A stretch of 51,003 nt of DNA. Source: an uncultured Pelagibacteraceae bacterium (GTDB taxonomy: Bacteria; Pseudomonadota; Alphaproteobacteria; Pelagibacterales; Pelagibacteraceae). The stretch is from the NCBI GenBank assembly GCA_902604975.1, contig CACLAY010000004.1:1-51003 (forward strand). The letters are read 5' to 3'. Position 1 is the stretch's first letter; each line of letters starts with the position of its first letter. The notes below the pieces were generated by a model. That model was given only the letters and a program-made list of their open reading frames with translations. It was not told where the DNA came from and ran no database searches. Below are positions 24,910 to 33,146 of this stretch, one piece after another. Position numbers and translations under genes: made by a program.

Positions 24910-26232
24910 TTATTTTTTAGGTACGAATTCGTGGAAATTTTGTGTCATTGCTTCTGGAAAGTACATTACACATACTAAAACAATTAATTGAATTACTACA
25001 AATGGAGCAAATCCTCTGAAAATATCTGTTAATGAAATATGTGGAGGTGCTACCGATTTTAAATAAAAAGCTGCTGGGCCAAAAGGTGGGCTTAAAAATG
25101 AGACTTGCATATTTACACAAAATAAGATTCCAAACCATATAGGATCAAAACCAAGTGCAAGAACTATTGGTAAAAATACAGGCATAGCCAGTAAGACAAT
25201 TCCAACCCAATCCATAAAAGCACCCATTATCAAAAACATTACTTGCATCATAAAGATTAAGTACATTGGTTTTAAATCATAAGCTAAAATAGTTTCGGCT
25301 ACATAAGTTGGTCCACCCGCTAAAGAATAAGCTCCAGCTAAAACCGTAGCTCCAAATGTAATAGTTAAAATCGTACCTGATGCTTTAAAAGTTCGAACAA
25401 GCGCATCTTTAAATAGAAACCATGTCAGCTCTTTTCTTGCGCCTATTATAATTAATGTTGCCACTACACCCATACCAGCTGCTTCTGTGATACCTGTTAT
25501 TCCAGAATAAATTGAACCTAAAACAATTATTACAATACCAATTGGTGGTAAAAGGCCTGGAAGATAAGACATTTTTTCTTTTAAAGTTAAGGCTGGTTCA
25601 TCACTTAATGGTGCAAGATGTGGTTGCAACCTTGTTCGTATAAGAATGTAAGTAATTATTAAACCTGAAATCATTAAACCTGGAACAATAGCTTCTTGGA
25701 ATAACATTGTAATTGATGTTTCTGTTGTCAATCCATAAATAATTAAAACGATAGACGGGGGTATCATAGTACCTAGAGAACCTGATGCACAAATAATACC
25801 AATAGACATGTCTTGATCATATTTCAATCTCAACATCTGTGGCAGTGCAATCAGTCCTAATAAAACTATTTCTCCTCCAATAATTCCACTCATCGCAGCC
25901 ATAATTGTTGCCATGATTGCAGTAACAACACCAACTCCTCCTCTAGTTTTTCTTAACCAAGCATTTAACGCATCATATAAATCTCTTGCTATATTTGAGC
26001 GTTCAAGTAAGGAGGCCATGAATATAAATAAGGGTACTGATAAAAAAGAATAGGTTACAACAAGCGAATAATATCTTGAAAGTAGAATTCCTAATGCATG
26101 CTCACCTATATATAAAAATACGAGTACAGCACCCATAAAACCTGAAGCAAAACCCATTGGAACACCAATTGCGATAAGAGCTAATAATCCAACAATAAGT
26201 ATTATCGAGAGTGTTCCTATTTCAAATTCCAT
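24910..26232 (-). CDS. dctM: TRAP transporter large permease (DctM)
   Basis: This 440-residue inner-membrane protein has about 12 hydrophobic segments and family signatures such as VPMGFASGF, VPLFIFMASLLERS, and SGSLGTMIPPSI. It is the translocation subunit of a Na+-coupled TRAP importer for organic acids or sugar acids. It is encoded 1 nt after the small permease. The C-terminal part (HISLTDIFRGFAPFV) is typical of the DctM group used for C4-dicarboxylates, 2-oxoacids and sugar acids, so this does not define the ligand. Confidence 0.95.
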   Translation of the reverse strand: MEFEIGTLSIILIVGLLALIAIGVPMGFASGFMGAVLVFLYIGEHALGILLSRYYSLVVTYSFLSVPLFIFMASLLERSNIARDLYDALNAWLRKTRGGVGVVTAIMATIMAAMSGIIGGEIVLLGLIALPQMLRLKYDQDMSIGIICASGSLGTMIPPSIVLIIYGLTTETSITMLFQEAIVPGLMISGLIITYILIRTRLQPHLAPLSDEPALTLKEKMSYLPGLLPPIGIVIIVLGSIYSGITGITEAAGMGVVATLIIIGARKELTWFLFKDALVRTFKASGTILTITFGATVLAGAYSLAGGPTYVAETILAYDLKPMYLIFMMQVMFLIMGAFMDWVGIVLLAMPVFLPIVLALGFDPIWFGILFCVNMQVSFLSPPFGPAAFYLKSVAPPHISLTDIFRGFAPFVVIQLIVLVCVMYFPEAMTQNFHEFVPKK

Positions 26233-26233
26233 A

Positions 26234-26818
26234 TTATTCTAAATCTTTAGCAGGATCGTATTGTCTTTCTTTAGGATTTCTCCAATCAATTATTAAATTG
26301 TTAATAGACTGAAGTGCAATAAGAAATACACATATTAGTGTAAGTGGTTTCATAGTAGCTGGTATCGGTGGGTCCCAATAAGTTGCAAATCTCTCCCAGT
26401 TTACAAATGATCTGTAAGCATCCTCCATACCACCATAAATTACCGCTCCCGCAAAAAGAACAATAACTATAGTGCTAATTAGATCAAAAATTCGTTGTGT
26501 CGGTCTACTGACATAATCATATAATAATACTATTCTTATATGGCTTCTTAATCTTGTTGCATATATCCCGCCAACTAAATAACAAACACCAGCCAACCAC
26601 AAGCATAATTCATTAGCCCATAAAGTAGGTTTAAATAATACATATCTCATGAAAATTTCGTACATCATCACAAGTACTATTATGGGGATTAAATATTTAA
26701 TTGTATGGCTTAAAAATAGAGAAATTCTATCTATCCAAAATATTGGAAAATCGTCTTTGCTTGCAACTTTTTCACTTTGCTCTTTTAATTGTTTATCTTG
26801 AAGCTTTTTATCGTTCAT
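26234..26818 (-). CDS. dctQ: TRAP transporter small permease (DctQ)
   Basis: This 194-residue protein has four hydrophobic segments and the DctQ pattern (YEIFMRYVLFKPTLWANELCLWLAG, shown here in two parts by FMRYVLFKP and WANELCLW). It carries an N-terminal soluble stretch of about 30 charged residues. The ATG at 26818 is preferred to a TTG two codons earlier. It stabilises the large permease and helps dock the binding protein. It follows the binding-protein gene after a 69-nt gap with a GC-rich stem-loop. Confidence 0.92.
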   Translation of the reverse strand: MNDKKLQDKQLKEQSEKVASKDDFPIFWIDRISLFLSHTIKYLIPIIVLVMMYEIFMRYVLFKPTLWANELCLWLAGVCYLVGGIYATRLRSHIRIVLLYDYVSRPTQRIFDLISTIVIVLFAGAVIYGGMEDAYRSFVNWERFATYWDPPIPATMKPLTLICVFLIALQSINNLIIDWRNPKERQYDPAKDLE

Positions 26819-26841
26819 TGGCAAAAAAAATTATTTAATAA

Positions 26842-26863
26842 GAAGGGCCCTTTCAGGCCCTTC
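26842..26863 (-). terminator. intercistronic stem-loop between TRAP binding protein and permease genes
   Basis: GAAGGGCC (26842-26849) pairs with 26856-26863 around a 6-nt loop. In the direction of transcription a run of eight U residues follows, but only about 11 nt after the stem, so it is a partial terminator or 3'-end stabiliser. It sits 24 nt after the binding-protein stop. Confidence 0.6.
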
Positions 26864-26887
26864 AATATTTTTTTATGTTGCTAATAA

Positions 26888-27904
26888 TTATAGGATACCG
26901 TTAGCTTTCATGTAAGCTTTGTGTATCTCAATAAGAGCTGCAGCTTCAGGAGATTTTTTCTTCCATTCTTCCCAAGCGCCTAAAGCAGCATTTCTGAACT
27001 TAAGTCTATCTTCTCTAGACCAGTCATGAAGAGTAACACCCATAGCAGTTAAAGCTTTAACTGCTTCAGCATTTTTTCTCTCAACTAAACTAGTGATTGT
27101 TCTACCGCAGATTTCGATTGCTGCAAGCATTGCACCTTTTTCATGAGGTTTTAACTTGTTCCAAACTTTTGTATTACAAGCTAAATGGTCAGCTGGCATA
27201 GAGTGGAAACCTGGATATGTAGCATATTTATTTTGCTCATAGTGTCCACCTGCATAGTTTGTAGCTAAAGATGAATAGTCGGCACCATCAATTAGACCAG
27301 TTTGTAAAGCAGTTGGAACTTCACCAAAATCCATCACGATCGGCTTAGCACCTAATGCTGTAAAGATCATACTTTCCATTCCTGGAGGCGATCTAAATTT
27401 AAAGTCTTTGATAGACGCAACATCTGGAATTGGTTTGCTAGATATTAAAGACTCATGTCCTGGTATCCACCAACCGATTAAAGTCATTCCATATTTGTTG
27501 TATAGTGCATCAACAGCTTCTTGAGCTCCTGGGAAATTCAAGAATTCATATTGTTGATACGGGTTGTCATATCCACCCATTACATCGCCTGCGAATTGGA
27601 AAGCTGCGTTTTTACCAGTTTGGTATCCAGCACCTGTCATATCACAGTCAATAATTCCAGTTTGTGCAGAGTTAAAAACCTCAGCAGACTTTCCTGTAAC
27701 TGATGATGAGTAGAACATTTGTACTTTTAAGCTTCCACCAGAAAACTTTTCTACGTTTTTAGCGAATTGAGCTGCAACTTCACCATTTGGTGAGCTAGCT
27801 GTAAAGTGAGTTTCTATTTTTAAAGTTTTTGCATTAGCAGAACCAAATAAAGCAATAGACACTACAGCAATCGCAGCAGTTATTTTTGTTATTAATTTTA
27901 ACAT
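26888..27904 (-). CDS. dctP: TRAP transporter substrate-binding protein (DctP)
   Basis: This 338-residue periplasmic protein has a signal peptide (cut after about residue 25, ALFGSANA) and the DctP fold: FTASSPNGEVAAQFAKNVEKFSGG at the start, then the carboxylate-binding arginine in KFRSPPGM (residues 149-156) and EVPTALQTGLIDGAD. The GWWIPGHE and VMDFGEVPTAL segments resemble binders of larger organic acids more than C4-dicarboxylate DctP. A strong Shine-Dalgarno (GAGAGGGGA) precedes the ATG. It is the first gene of the long run to ccdA, so the ligand is probably the sugar acid or related acid catabolised there. Confidence 0.93.
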   Translation of the reverse strand: MLKLITKITAAIAVVSIALFGSANAKTLKIETHFTASSPNGEVAAQFAKNVEKFSGGSLKVQMFYSSSVTGKSAEVFNSAQTGIIDCDMTGAGYQTGKNAAFQFAGDVMGGYDNPYQQYEFLNFPGAQEAVDALYNKYGMTLIGWWIPGHESLISSKPIPDVASIKDFKFRSPPGMESMIFTALGAKPIVMDFGEVPTALQTGLIDGADYSSLATNYAGGHYEQNKYATYPGFHSMPADHLACNTKVWNKLKPHEKGAMLAAIEICGRTITSLVERKNAEAVKALTAMGVTLHDWSREDRLKFRNAALGAWEEWKKKSPEAAALIEIHKAYMKANGIL

Positions 27905-28007
27905 TATATCCCCTCTCGGTTATGTTTTTTTAAATTTAAACATAAAGAGAAAAAAAATTCAAACAAAAGACTGTAATAAATTTCTAACGATAATTGGTTT
28001 ATGAAAT

Positions 28008-28024
28008 TACAACTTAAAGTTGTA
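28008..28024. promoter_or_regulatory. 17-bp palindrome, candidate operator upstream of the TRAP operon
   Basis: TACAACTT and AAGTTGTA flank a single central base (28016). The element lies 4 nt beyond the hydroxyacid dehydrogenase stop and 104 nt before the dctP start. The single-base centre makes it a poor RNA hairpin and a good dimer-binding site; GntR- or LacI-type regulators of sugar-acid operons use similar sites. No regulator gene is in the window. Confidence 0.45.
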
Positions 28025-28028
28025 TCAA

Positions 28029-28904
28029 TTAAACAACTTCAGATAAAAGAGGTTTTTGAGAGAAAAAACATTTTATATTATTTACGGCTAACATACTCAT
28101 AGCTAATCGAGTTTCATGTGTCGCACTACCTACATGAGGAAGAACAAAACAATTTTCTAACTCTAAATATCTCTTATCAAGATTAGGTTCATTATTGAAG
28201 ACATCTAATCCAGCTCCATAGATTTTTTTATTTTGTAAAGCTTCAATCAGAGCATCATCATCTACTGTTGATCCTCTCGAAGTATTTATAAAGACTGAAT
28301 GTTTTGGAAATAATTTTAAACTTTCTGAATTAATTATATTTTTAGTTTCTGAGGTAGCAGGAGTATGCAAACTTACATAATCACAATTTGGAAGCATTGA
28401 TTTTAAATCTGGGTAATAAGTTGCACCTTTTTCTAAATCATTAGCTAACTTATTTCTATTGTAATAAACTATTTTCATTTTAAACGCTCTAGCCCTATCT
28501 GCAACTATTTGGCCAATCCTTCCCATACCTATTATACCTAAAGTTTTCCCTGTAATTTCGTTACCTACCATTAATTTAGTAATATCTGGTCTATGATCTC
28601 TCCAAGCATTTGACTTAACAAGATTATAAGCCTCACCAATTCTTCTGGATGATGCTAAAATTAAAAGGATTGTTATTTCTGCTACAGCATCATTTAATAC
28701 ATTTGGCGTATTTGAAACTTTGATATTTTTTTCTTTGGCTGATTGTGTATGAATATTATCATACCCAACTCCAACATGACCAATAATTTTTAATTTTCCA
28801 TTTAAACTATCAAAAAAATTTTTATCTAATTTATCAAAACTTGTAGAGATTAAACCATCATATTCATCAGAAATTTTTCGAGACACTAAAATTTTTGGTT
28901 TCAT
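28029..28904 (-). CDS. D-2-hydroxyacid dehydrogenase (glyoxylate/hydroxypyruvate reductase type), shortened N-terminus
   Basis: This 291-residue NAD(P)-dependent enzyme has GMGRIG (residues 126-131), and the catalytic Arg210 (NTSRGSTVD), Glu239 (NNEPNLD) and His257 (LPHVGSA). Family members are usually 315-330 residues. The N-terminal substrate domain goes from ILVSRKISDE straight to YDGLIST, so about 35 residues of the usual first helices and strand are missing. The ATG immediately follows the upstream stop (TAG ATG), so the shortening is not a start-site error. It is co-transcribed with the IlvD/Edd dehydratase and probably reduces a 2-keto product such as glyoxylate or hydroxypyruvate. Confidence 0.87.
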   Translation of the reverse strand: MKPKILVSRKISDEYDGLISTSFDKLDKNFFDSLNGKLKIIGHVGVGYDNIHTQSAKEKNIKVSNTPNVLNDAVAEITILLILASSRRIGEAYNLVKSNAWRDHRPDITKLMVGNEITGKTLGIIGMGRIGQIVADRARAFKMKIVYYNRNKLANDLEKGATYYPDLKSMLPNCDYVSLHTPATSETKNIINSESLKLFPKHSVFINTSRGSTVDDDALIEALQNKKIYGAGLDVFNNEPNLDKRYLELENCFVLPHVGSATHETRLAMSMLAVNNIKCFFSQKPLLSEVV

Positions 28905-30680
28905 CTAATGAGAGTTTCTTAGAACACCTTTTGTTTTAGTGATGTCTAAATACTGATCTCTTGACATAATACATGCACCGTCTTCAAGTTGACCAACATT
29001 TGATCTAGATATTTCTTGCCACGGAGTTTGATTTGTAAGTTTTTTTATTTTTTTCTTTTTTCTTCTTTTAATAAATTCTAACTTTGTTATTTGAAGATCA
29101 ACTCTTCTTTTATTGAGATCTATTGTCATTTTATCACCCGTCTTAACTATAGCTAAATCACCGCCAACAGCAGATTCTGGCGATACATGAAGAATAGATG
29201 GGCTTTCGGAGGTACCGCTCTGTCTTCCGTCACCAAGAGTTGGAAGTGCATTAATACCTTTTTTTAGTAGTCTATCTGGTGGTTGCATATTAACTACCTC
29301 AGCAGAACCAGGGTATCCAACAGGGCCACAGCCTCTTATTATTAAAATAGAATTTTCATCTATTTTTAGTCTCTTGTTATTAATCCTATGGTGATAATCC
29401 TCAGGGCCTTCAAAAACTACTGCTTTACCTTTAAAAACATTAGGGTGCTTAGGATTTGATAAATATCTTTCTCTAAACTCTTTACTAATTACTGAGGTTT
29501 TCATAATTGCTGATGAAAAAAAATTTCCTTTCATAACTAGAAACCCTGCCTTATCAGTCAAATTATCTTTAAAAGTTTTAATCACATCTCTATCTACATC
29601 GATTTTTTTTCTTAAATTTTGCGCAACTGTTTTGCCAGTTACAGTAATTAAGTTTTGATGAATTTTATTATTCTTGATTAATTCTTTCATGATTGCTGGT
29701 ATTCCTCCAGCTCGATAAAAACCTTCCATTAAATGTTCACCTGCAGGTTGGCAGTTTGCTAACAAAGGTATTTTATGCCCAAGTTTTTGCCAATTAGATA
29801 AATCAAATTTAATACCCATATGTTTTGCGATAGCAATTAAATGTGTGGTACAATTACTAGATGCTCCTATAGCACTTGCAACTATAACTGCATTTTCAAA
29901 AGCTTTCTTTGTCATAATTTTTGAGGGAGTTAAATCTTCGTGAACCATTTTTACAATTCTCGATCCAGTCTCAAAAGAAATTTGCTCTCTTTCTCTATAA
30001 GGAGCTGGTATTACTGCACATCCTGGTAAAGACATTCCCAATGCCTCAGCAACAGAATTCATTGATGAAGCTGTTCCCATTGTATTACAGTGACCAGGGC
30101 TTGGTGAAGATGCTGCTGCCATATCCATAAATTCTTCGTAATTAATTTCTCCCTTAGCATGCAATCTTCTTGCTTCCCAAATAATGGTTCCTGCACCAGC
30201 TTTCTTACCTTTATAATTTCCATCAAGCATTGGACCACCAGATAAAACAATTGCAGGAATATTAACTGTTGCAGCTGCCATTAATGCTGCTGGGGTAGTT
30301 TTATCACATCCAGTTGTAAGTATAACTCCATCAAGTGGGTATCCATAAAGTATCTCAACCAAAGATAAATATGATAAGTTTCTGTCCAACATTGCAGTAG
30401 GCTTTTTTCCAGTTTCTTGAATTGGGTGAGTAGGAAATTCCATTGGAATACCACCTGCTCTTCTAATTCCATCTTTAATTCTTTTACTTAAATCCAAAAA
30501 ATGTCTGTTACATGGAGATAAATCACTTCCTGATTGGGCTATTCCAATTATTGGATTTCCTGATTGAAGTTCTTTTCTTGTAAGACCATAATTTAGATAT
30601 CTTTCTAAATACATAGCTGTCATGCCCGGATCTTTTGGGTCGTCAAACCATTGTTTACTTCTTAAATTCTTCTTTTTCAT
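28905..30680 (-). CDS. IlvD/Edd family sugar-acid dehydratase (L-arabinonate/D-xylonate type)
   Basis: This 591-residue enzyme has the iron-sulfur cysteines of the family: Cys57 (LSPCNRH), Cys125 (TTGCDKTTP) and Cys198 (GHCNTMGT). The N-terminus KQWFDDPKDPGMTAMYLERY and the length place it with pentonate dehydratases rather than with dihydroxyacid dehydratase IlvD or Edd. It would convert L-arabinonate, D-xylonate or a similar acid to the 2-keto-3-deoxy acid. It is divergent from the UxaA-type gene over 47 bp, and the hydroxyacid dehydrogenase starts right at its stop. Confidence 0.92.
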   Translation of the reverse strand: MKKKNLRSKQWFDDPKDPGMTAMYLERYLNYGLTRKELQSGNPIIGIAQSGSDLSPCNRHFLDLSKRIKDGIRRAGGIPMEFPTHPIQETGKKPTAMLDRNLSYLSLVEILYGYPLDGVILTTGCDKTTPAALMAAATVNIPAIVLSGGPMLDGNYKGKKAGAGTIIWEARRLHAKGEINYEEFMDMAAASSPSPGHCNTMGTASSMNSVAEALGMSLPGCAVIPAPYREREQISFETGSRIVKMVHEDLTPSKIMTKKAFENAVIVASAIGASSNCTTHLIAIAKHMGIKFDLSNWQKLGHKIPLLANCQPAGEHLMEGFYRAGGIPAIMKELIKNNKIHQNLITVTGKTVAQNLRKKIDVDRDVIKTFKDNLTDKAGFLVMKGNFFSSAIMKTSVISKEFRERYLSNPKHPNVFKGKAVVFEGPEDYHHRINNKRLKIDENSILIIRGCGPVGYPGSAEVVNMQPPDRLLKKGINALPTLGDGRQSGTSESPSILHVSPESAVGGDLAIVKTGDKMTIDLNKRRVDLQITKLEFIKRRKKKKIKKLTNQTPWQEISRSNVGQLEDGACIMSRDQYLDITKTKGVLRNSH

Positions 30681-30727
30681 AAAATAATAAAATATATTAT
30701 AATGATATATAAAACCTAAATTAAAAA

Positions 30728-32233
30728 ATGAATAGTCTAATTGTACTCAATAAAAATGATAATGTAGGCGTAAGTCAATTTATTATACCAGAAAAAACGA
30801 AAATTAATGGTCAAGAGATAAGCACTATAGACCCTATACCATTTGGACACAAAGTTTGTTTAAAACCCATAAACAAAGGTGATCCTATAATTAAGTATGA
30901 TCAGATAATTGGATTTGCGTCAAAAAATATTACCGCTGGTGAACATGTTCATTCTCATAATTTAGAATTCAAAGAATTTGATAGAGAATTTCAAGTAAAA
31001 AATAAAAAAACAATTGTTGATGAAAAAGTTGATACCTTTTTCAATGGAATATTAAGAGATAACGGTCAAGTAGCTACTAGAAATTATATAGGTATCGTTA
31101 GTACAGTTAACTGTTCAGCAACTGTTACTAAAATGATTGTTGAAAAAATAAAATATTCTAACATTCTAAATGATTATCCTAATATTGATGGCATAGTTCC
31201 GATTACTCACTCAACTGGATGTGGAATGAATACTGTAAGCGAGGGAATGCAAATGTTTCAAAGAACAATTGACGGTTTTAAGAACCATCCAAATTTTTCT
31301 CATGTATTTGTTATCGGCTTAGGTTGTGAATGTGCTCAAGTGAGTTTGTTTGATGAGTCTGTAAAAAAACATAATAGAATTCATTTTTTAACAATTCAGG
31401 ACGAAGGTGGAACTAAAAAAATTGTCGAAAAAGTTCTATCGCAAATAAAAAATTTATTACCTGAAGCTAACAAAATTAAAAGAACTCCTCAGTCTGTAAG
31501 TCATTTAACTTTAGCTCTTCAATGTGGAGGATCAGATGGGTACTCTGGTATTACTGCAAATCCAGCTTTAGGTGTTGCAGCTGATTTGTTAGTTAAAAAA
31601 GGTGGAAGTTCAATATTATCTGAAACTCCTGAAATTTATGGGGCTGAGCATCTTCTAATTAACAGAGCAAACAGTCAAGAAACAGCAGATAAATTAATTG
31701 AAAGATTAAAATGGTGGAAAAACTATACTTCAATTAATAATAGCACAATGGATAATAATCCTGCTCCTGGGAATAAACGAGGTGGTTTAACTACCATACT
31801 TGAAAAGTCACTGGGTGCAGTTGCTAAAGGTGGTAAATCAATTCTAGAAGATGTGCTTGAATATGCAGAACCATTAAAAAATAAGGGTTTTAACTTTATG
31901 GATTCACCTGGGTATGACCCAGTGTCTGTAACAGGTCAAGTTGCTTCAGGTGCAAATGTAATTTGTTTTACAACAGGTAGAGGTTCATGTTTCGGATGTA
32001 AACCTGTTCCAAGTTTAAAATTATCTACAAATACTGCGATGTATGAAAAAATGGAAGAAGATATGGATATAAATTGTGGGACTATTGCAGAAGGTAAAGA
32101 AGACATTGAAAAAGTTGGAAATAGAATATTTGATCTAGTTGTAAACACTGCTTCAGGAAATAAATCGAAAAGTGAAATTAACGGCTACGGTGACGAGGAG
32201 TTTAATCCTTGGCAAGTAGGCGTGGTGATGTAG
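30728..32233 (+). CDS. uxaA: UxaA family altronate/galactarate-type dehydratase
   Basis: This 501-residue protein contains both parts of altronate dehydratase UxaA: an N-terminal SAF-like domain (residues 1-90, with GHKVCLKPI and AGEHVHSHN) and the catalytic C-terminal domain (TRNYIGIVSTVNCSATV, HSTGCGMN, ALQCGGSDGYSG). Altronate, galactarate and related hexonates are dehydrated by this iron-dependent family. No UxaB or UxaC is nearby, so the physiological acid may be imported as such. No Shine-Dalgarno precedes the ATG. An EamA-type membrane protein follows after 28 bp. Confidence 0.9.
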   Translation: MNSLIVLNKNDNVGVSQFIIPEKTKINGQEISTIDPIPFGHKVCLKPINKGDPIIKYDQIIGFASKNITAGEHVHSHNLEFKEFDREFQVKNKKTIVDEKVDTFFNGILRDNGQVATRNYIGIVSTVNCSATVTKMIVEKIKYSNILNDYPNIDGIVPITHSTGCGMNTVSEGMQMFQRTIDGFKNHPNFSHVFVIGLGCECAQVSLFDESVKKHNRIHFLTIQDEGGTKKIVEKVLSQIKNLLPEANKIKRTPQSVSHLTLALQCGGSDGYSGITANPALGVAADLLVKKGGSSILSETPEIYGAEHLLINRANSQETADKLIERLKWWKNYTSINNSTMDNNPAPGNKRGGLTTILEKSLGAVAKGGKSILEDVLEYAEPLKNKGFNFMDSPGYDPVSVTGQVASGANVICFTTGRGSCFGCKPVPSLKLSTNTAMYEKMEEDMDINCGTIAEGKEDIEKVGNRIFDLVVNTASGNKSKSEINGYGDEEFNPWQVGVVM

Positions 32234-32261
32234 CTTTTTGATAAATTTTTCATAAATTATA

Positions 32262-33146
32262 ATGTCAAAAAATCAAAAAGCCTCTTTAATTAAGGTTATT
32301 TTTCTATCAGCTTCAGGGTTTTTTTTATTTGTTTGTATGGACTCAACTGCAAAATATTTAGGAAATGTTATGCCAGTTACACAAGCTGTGTGGGGAAGAT
32401 TTTTTTTTCACTTTGTCGCTCTTTGTGTCTATTTCGTGGTCTTTAAGCCAAAGCTAAATTTAACTAGAAATTTTAAAATTCAAATTATTAGGTCATTGTT
32501 AATGGTTACAGCAACTTTTTTTATGTTCAACTCGTTACAAAGATTTGATTTGGTTGACATATACGTAGTTTTTTTTAGCGCTCCATTAATCGTTTCACTT
32601 TTATCAGCATATTTTTTAAAAGATATATTGTCTCCTAAAGGTATAATTTTGATGTTGCTAAGTTTTGGATCAATTATTTATGCTCTAGGACCCAGTATGA
32701 AAGTATTATCGCCAGAATTAATCTTTCCTATTGTACCACCACTATGTTGGGCACTTTACCAATTTTTTACAAAGCTTATTTCAGGAAACAATGAACCTTT
32801 CTCTGCAGTTTTTTATACGGCAGTTACTGGTGCCTTGATATTTACAATTTATATTTCATTCAATTGGGTAACAATTGAAAATAATATTTATTGGATTGGT
32901 TTAGTTGCTATGGGAATATTTGGTTTTATAAGTCATTTTATAATTATTTATGCAATTCAATTATCTAATTTGTCATTTGTAACTAATTTTCAGTATTCTC
33001 AGTTGCTTTGGTCAACAATAATTAATTTCTTAATTTTTGGGGTTCCCGCAGATATAAGTAAAATAGTTGGTCTTATTGGAATTATCATTTTTGGAGTTTT
33101 GTTTATTAGAGTTGAGGGCACAAAAAAGGTTAAAAAAATTAATTAA
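32262..33146 (+). CDS. EamA/DMT family transporter
   Basis: This 294-residue protein has about ten hydrophobic segments in two EamA repeats (residues 10-140 and 150-285). Typical elements are MDSTAKYLG in TM1, WGRFFFHF and an RSLLMVTATFFMFNSLQ segment that starts the third helix region. EamA proteins export or import metabolites; substrates vary widely. It follows the UxaA-type gene on the same strand, so it may move the related acid or a by-product. Its last 8 nt overlap the end of the convergent oxidoreductase gene. Confidence 0.9.
   Translation: MSKNQKASLIKVIFLSASGFFLFVCMDSTAKYLGNVMPVTQAVWGRFFFHFVALCVYFVVFKPKLNLTRNFKIQIIRSLLMVTATFFMFNSLQRFDLVDIYVVFFSAPLIVSLLSAYFLKDILSPKGIILMLLSFGSIIYALGPSMKVLSPELIFPIVPPLCWALYQFFTKLISGNNEPFSAVFYTAVTGALIFTIYISFNWVTIENNIYWIGLVAMGIFGFISHFIIIYAIQLSNLSFVTNFQYSQLLWSTIINFLIFGVPADISKIVGLIGIIIFGVLFIRVEGTKKVKKIN

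Noticed and set aside
27929..27940. TTTAAATTTAAA palindrome upstream of dctP
   Set aside because: Pure A/T palindromes of this size are expected by chance in such AT-rich DNA; the 28008 element is the better operator candidate.
28905..30680. Dihydroxyacid dehydratase (IlvD) of branched-chain amino-acid synthesis
   Set aside because: The N-terminus, length and neighbours fit the pentonate dehydratase branch; no ilv genes are nearby.
30681..30727. ATATAT-type inverted repeat between the two divergent dehydratase genes
   Set aside because: The whole 47 bp is A/T with little else, so the symmetry carries no information; it may still hold the two promoters.
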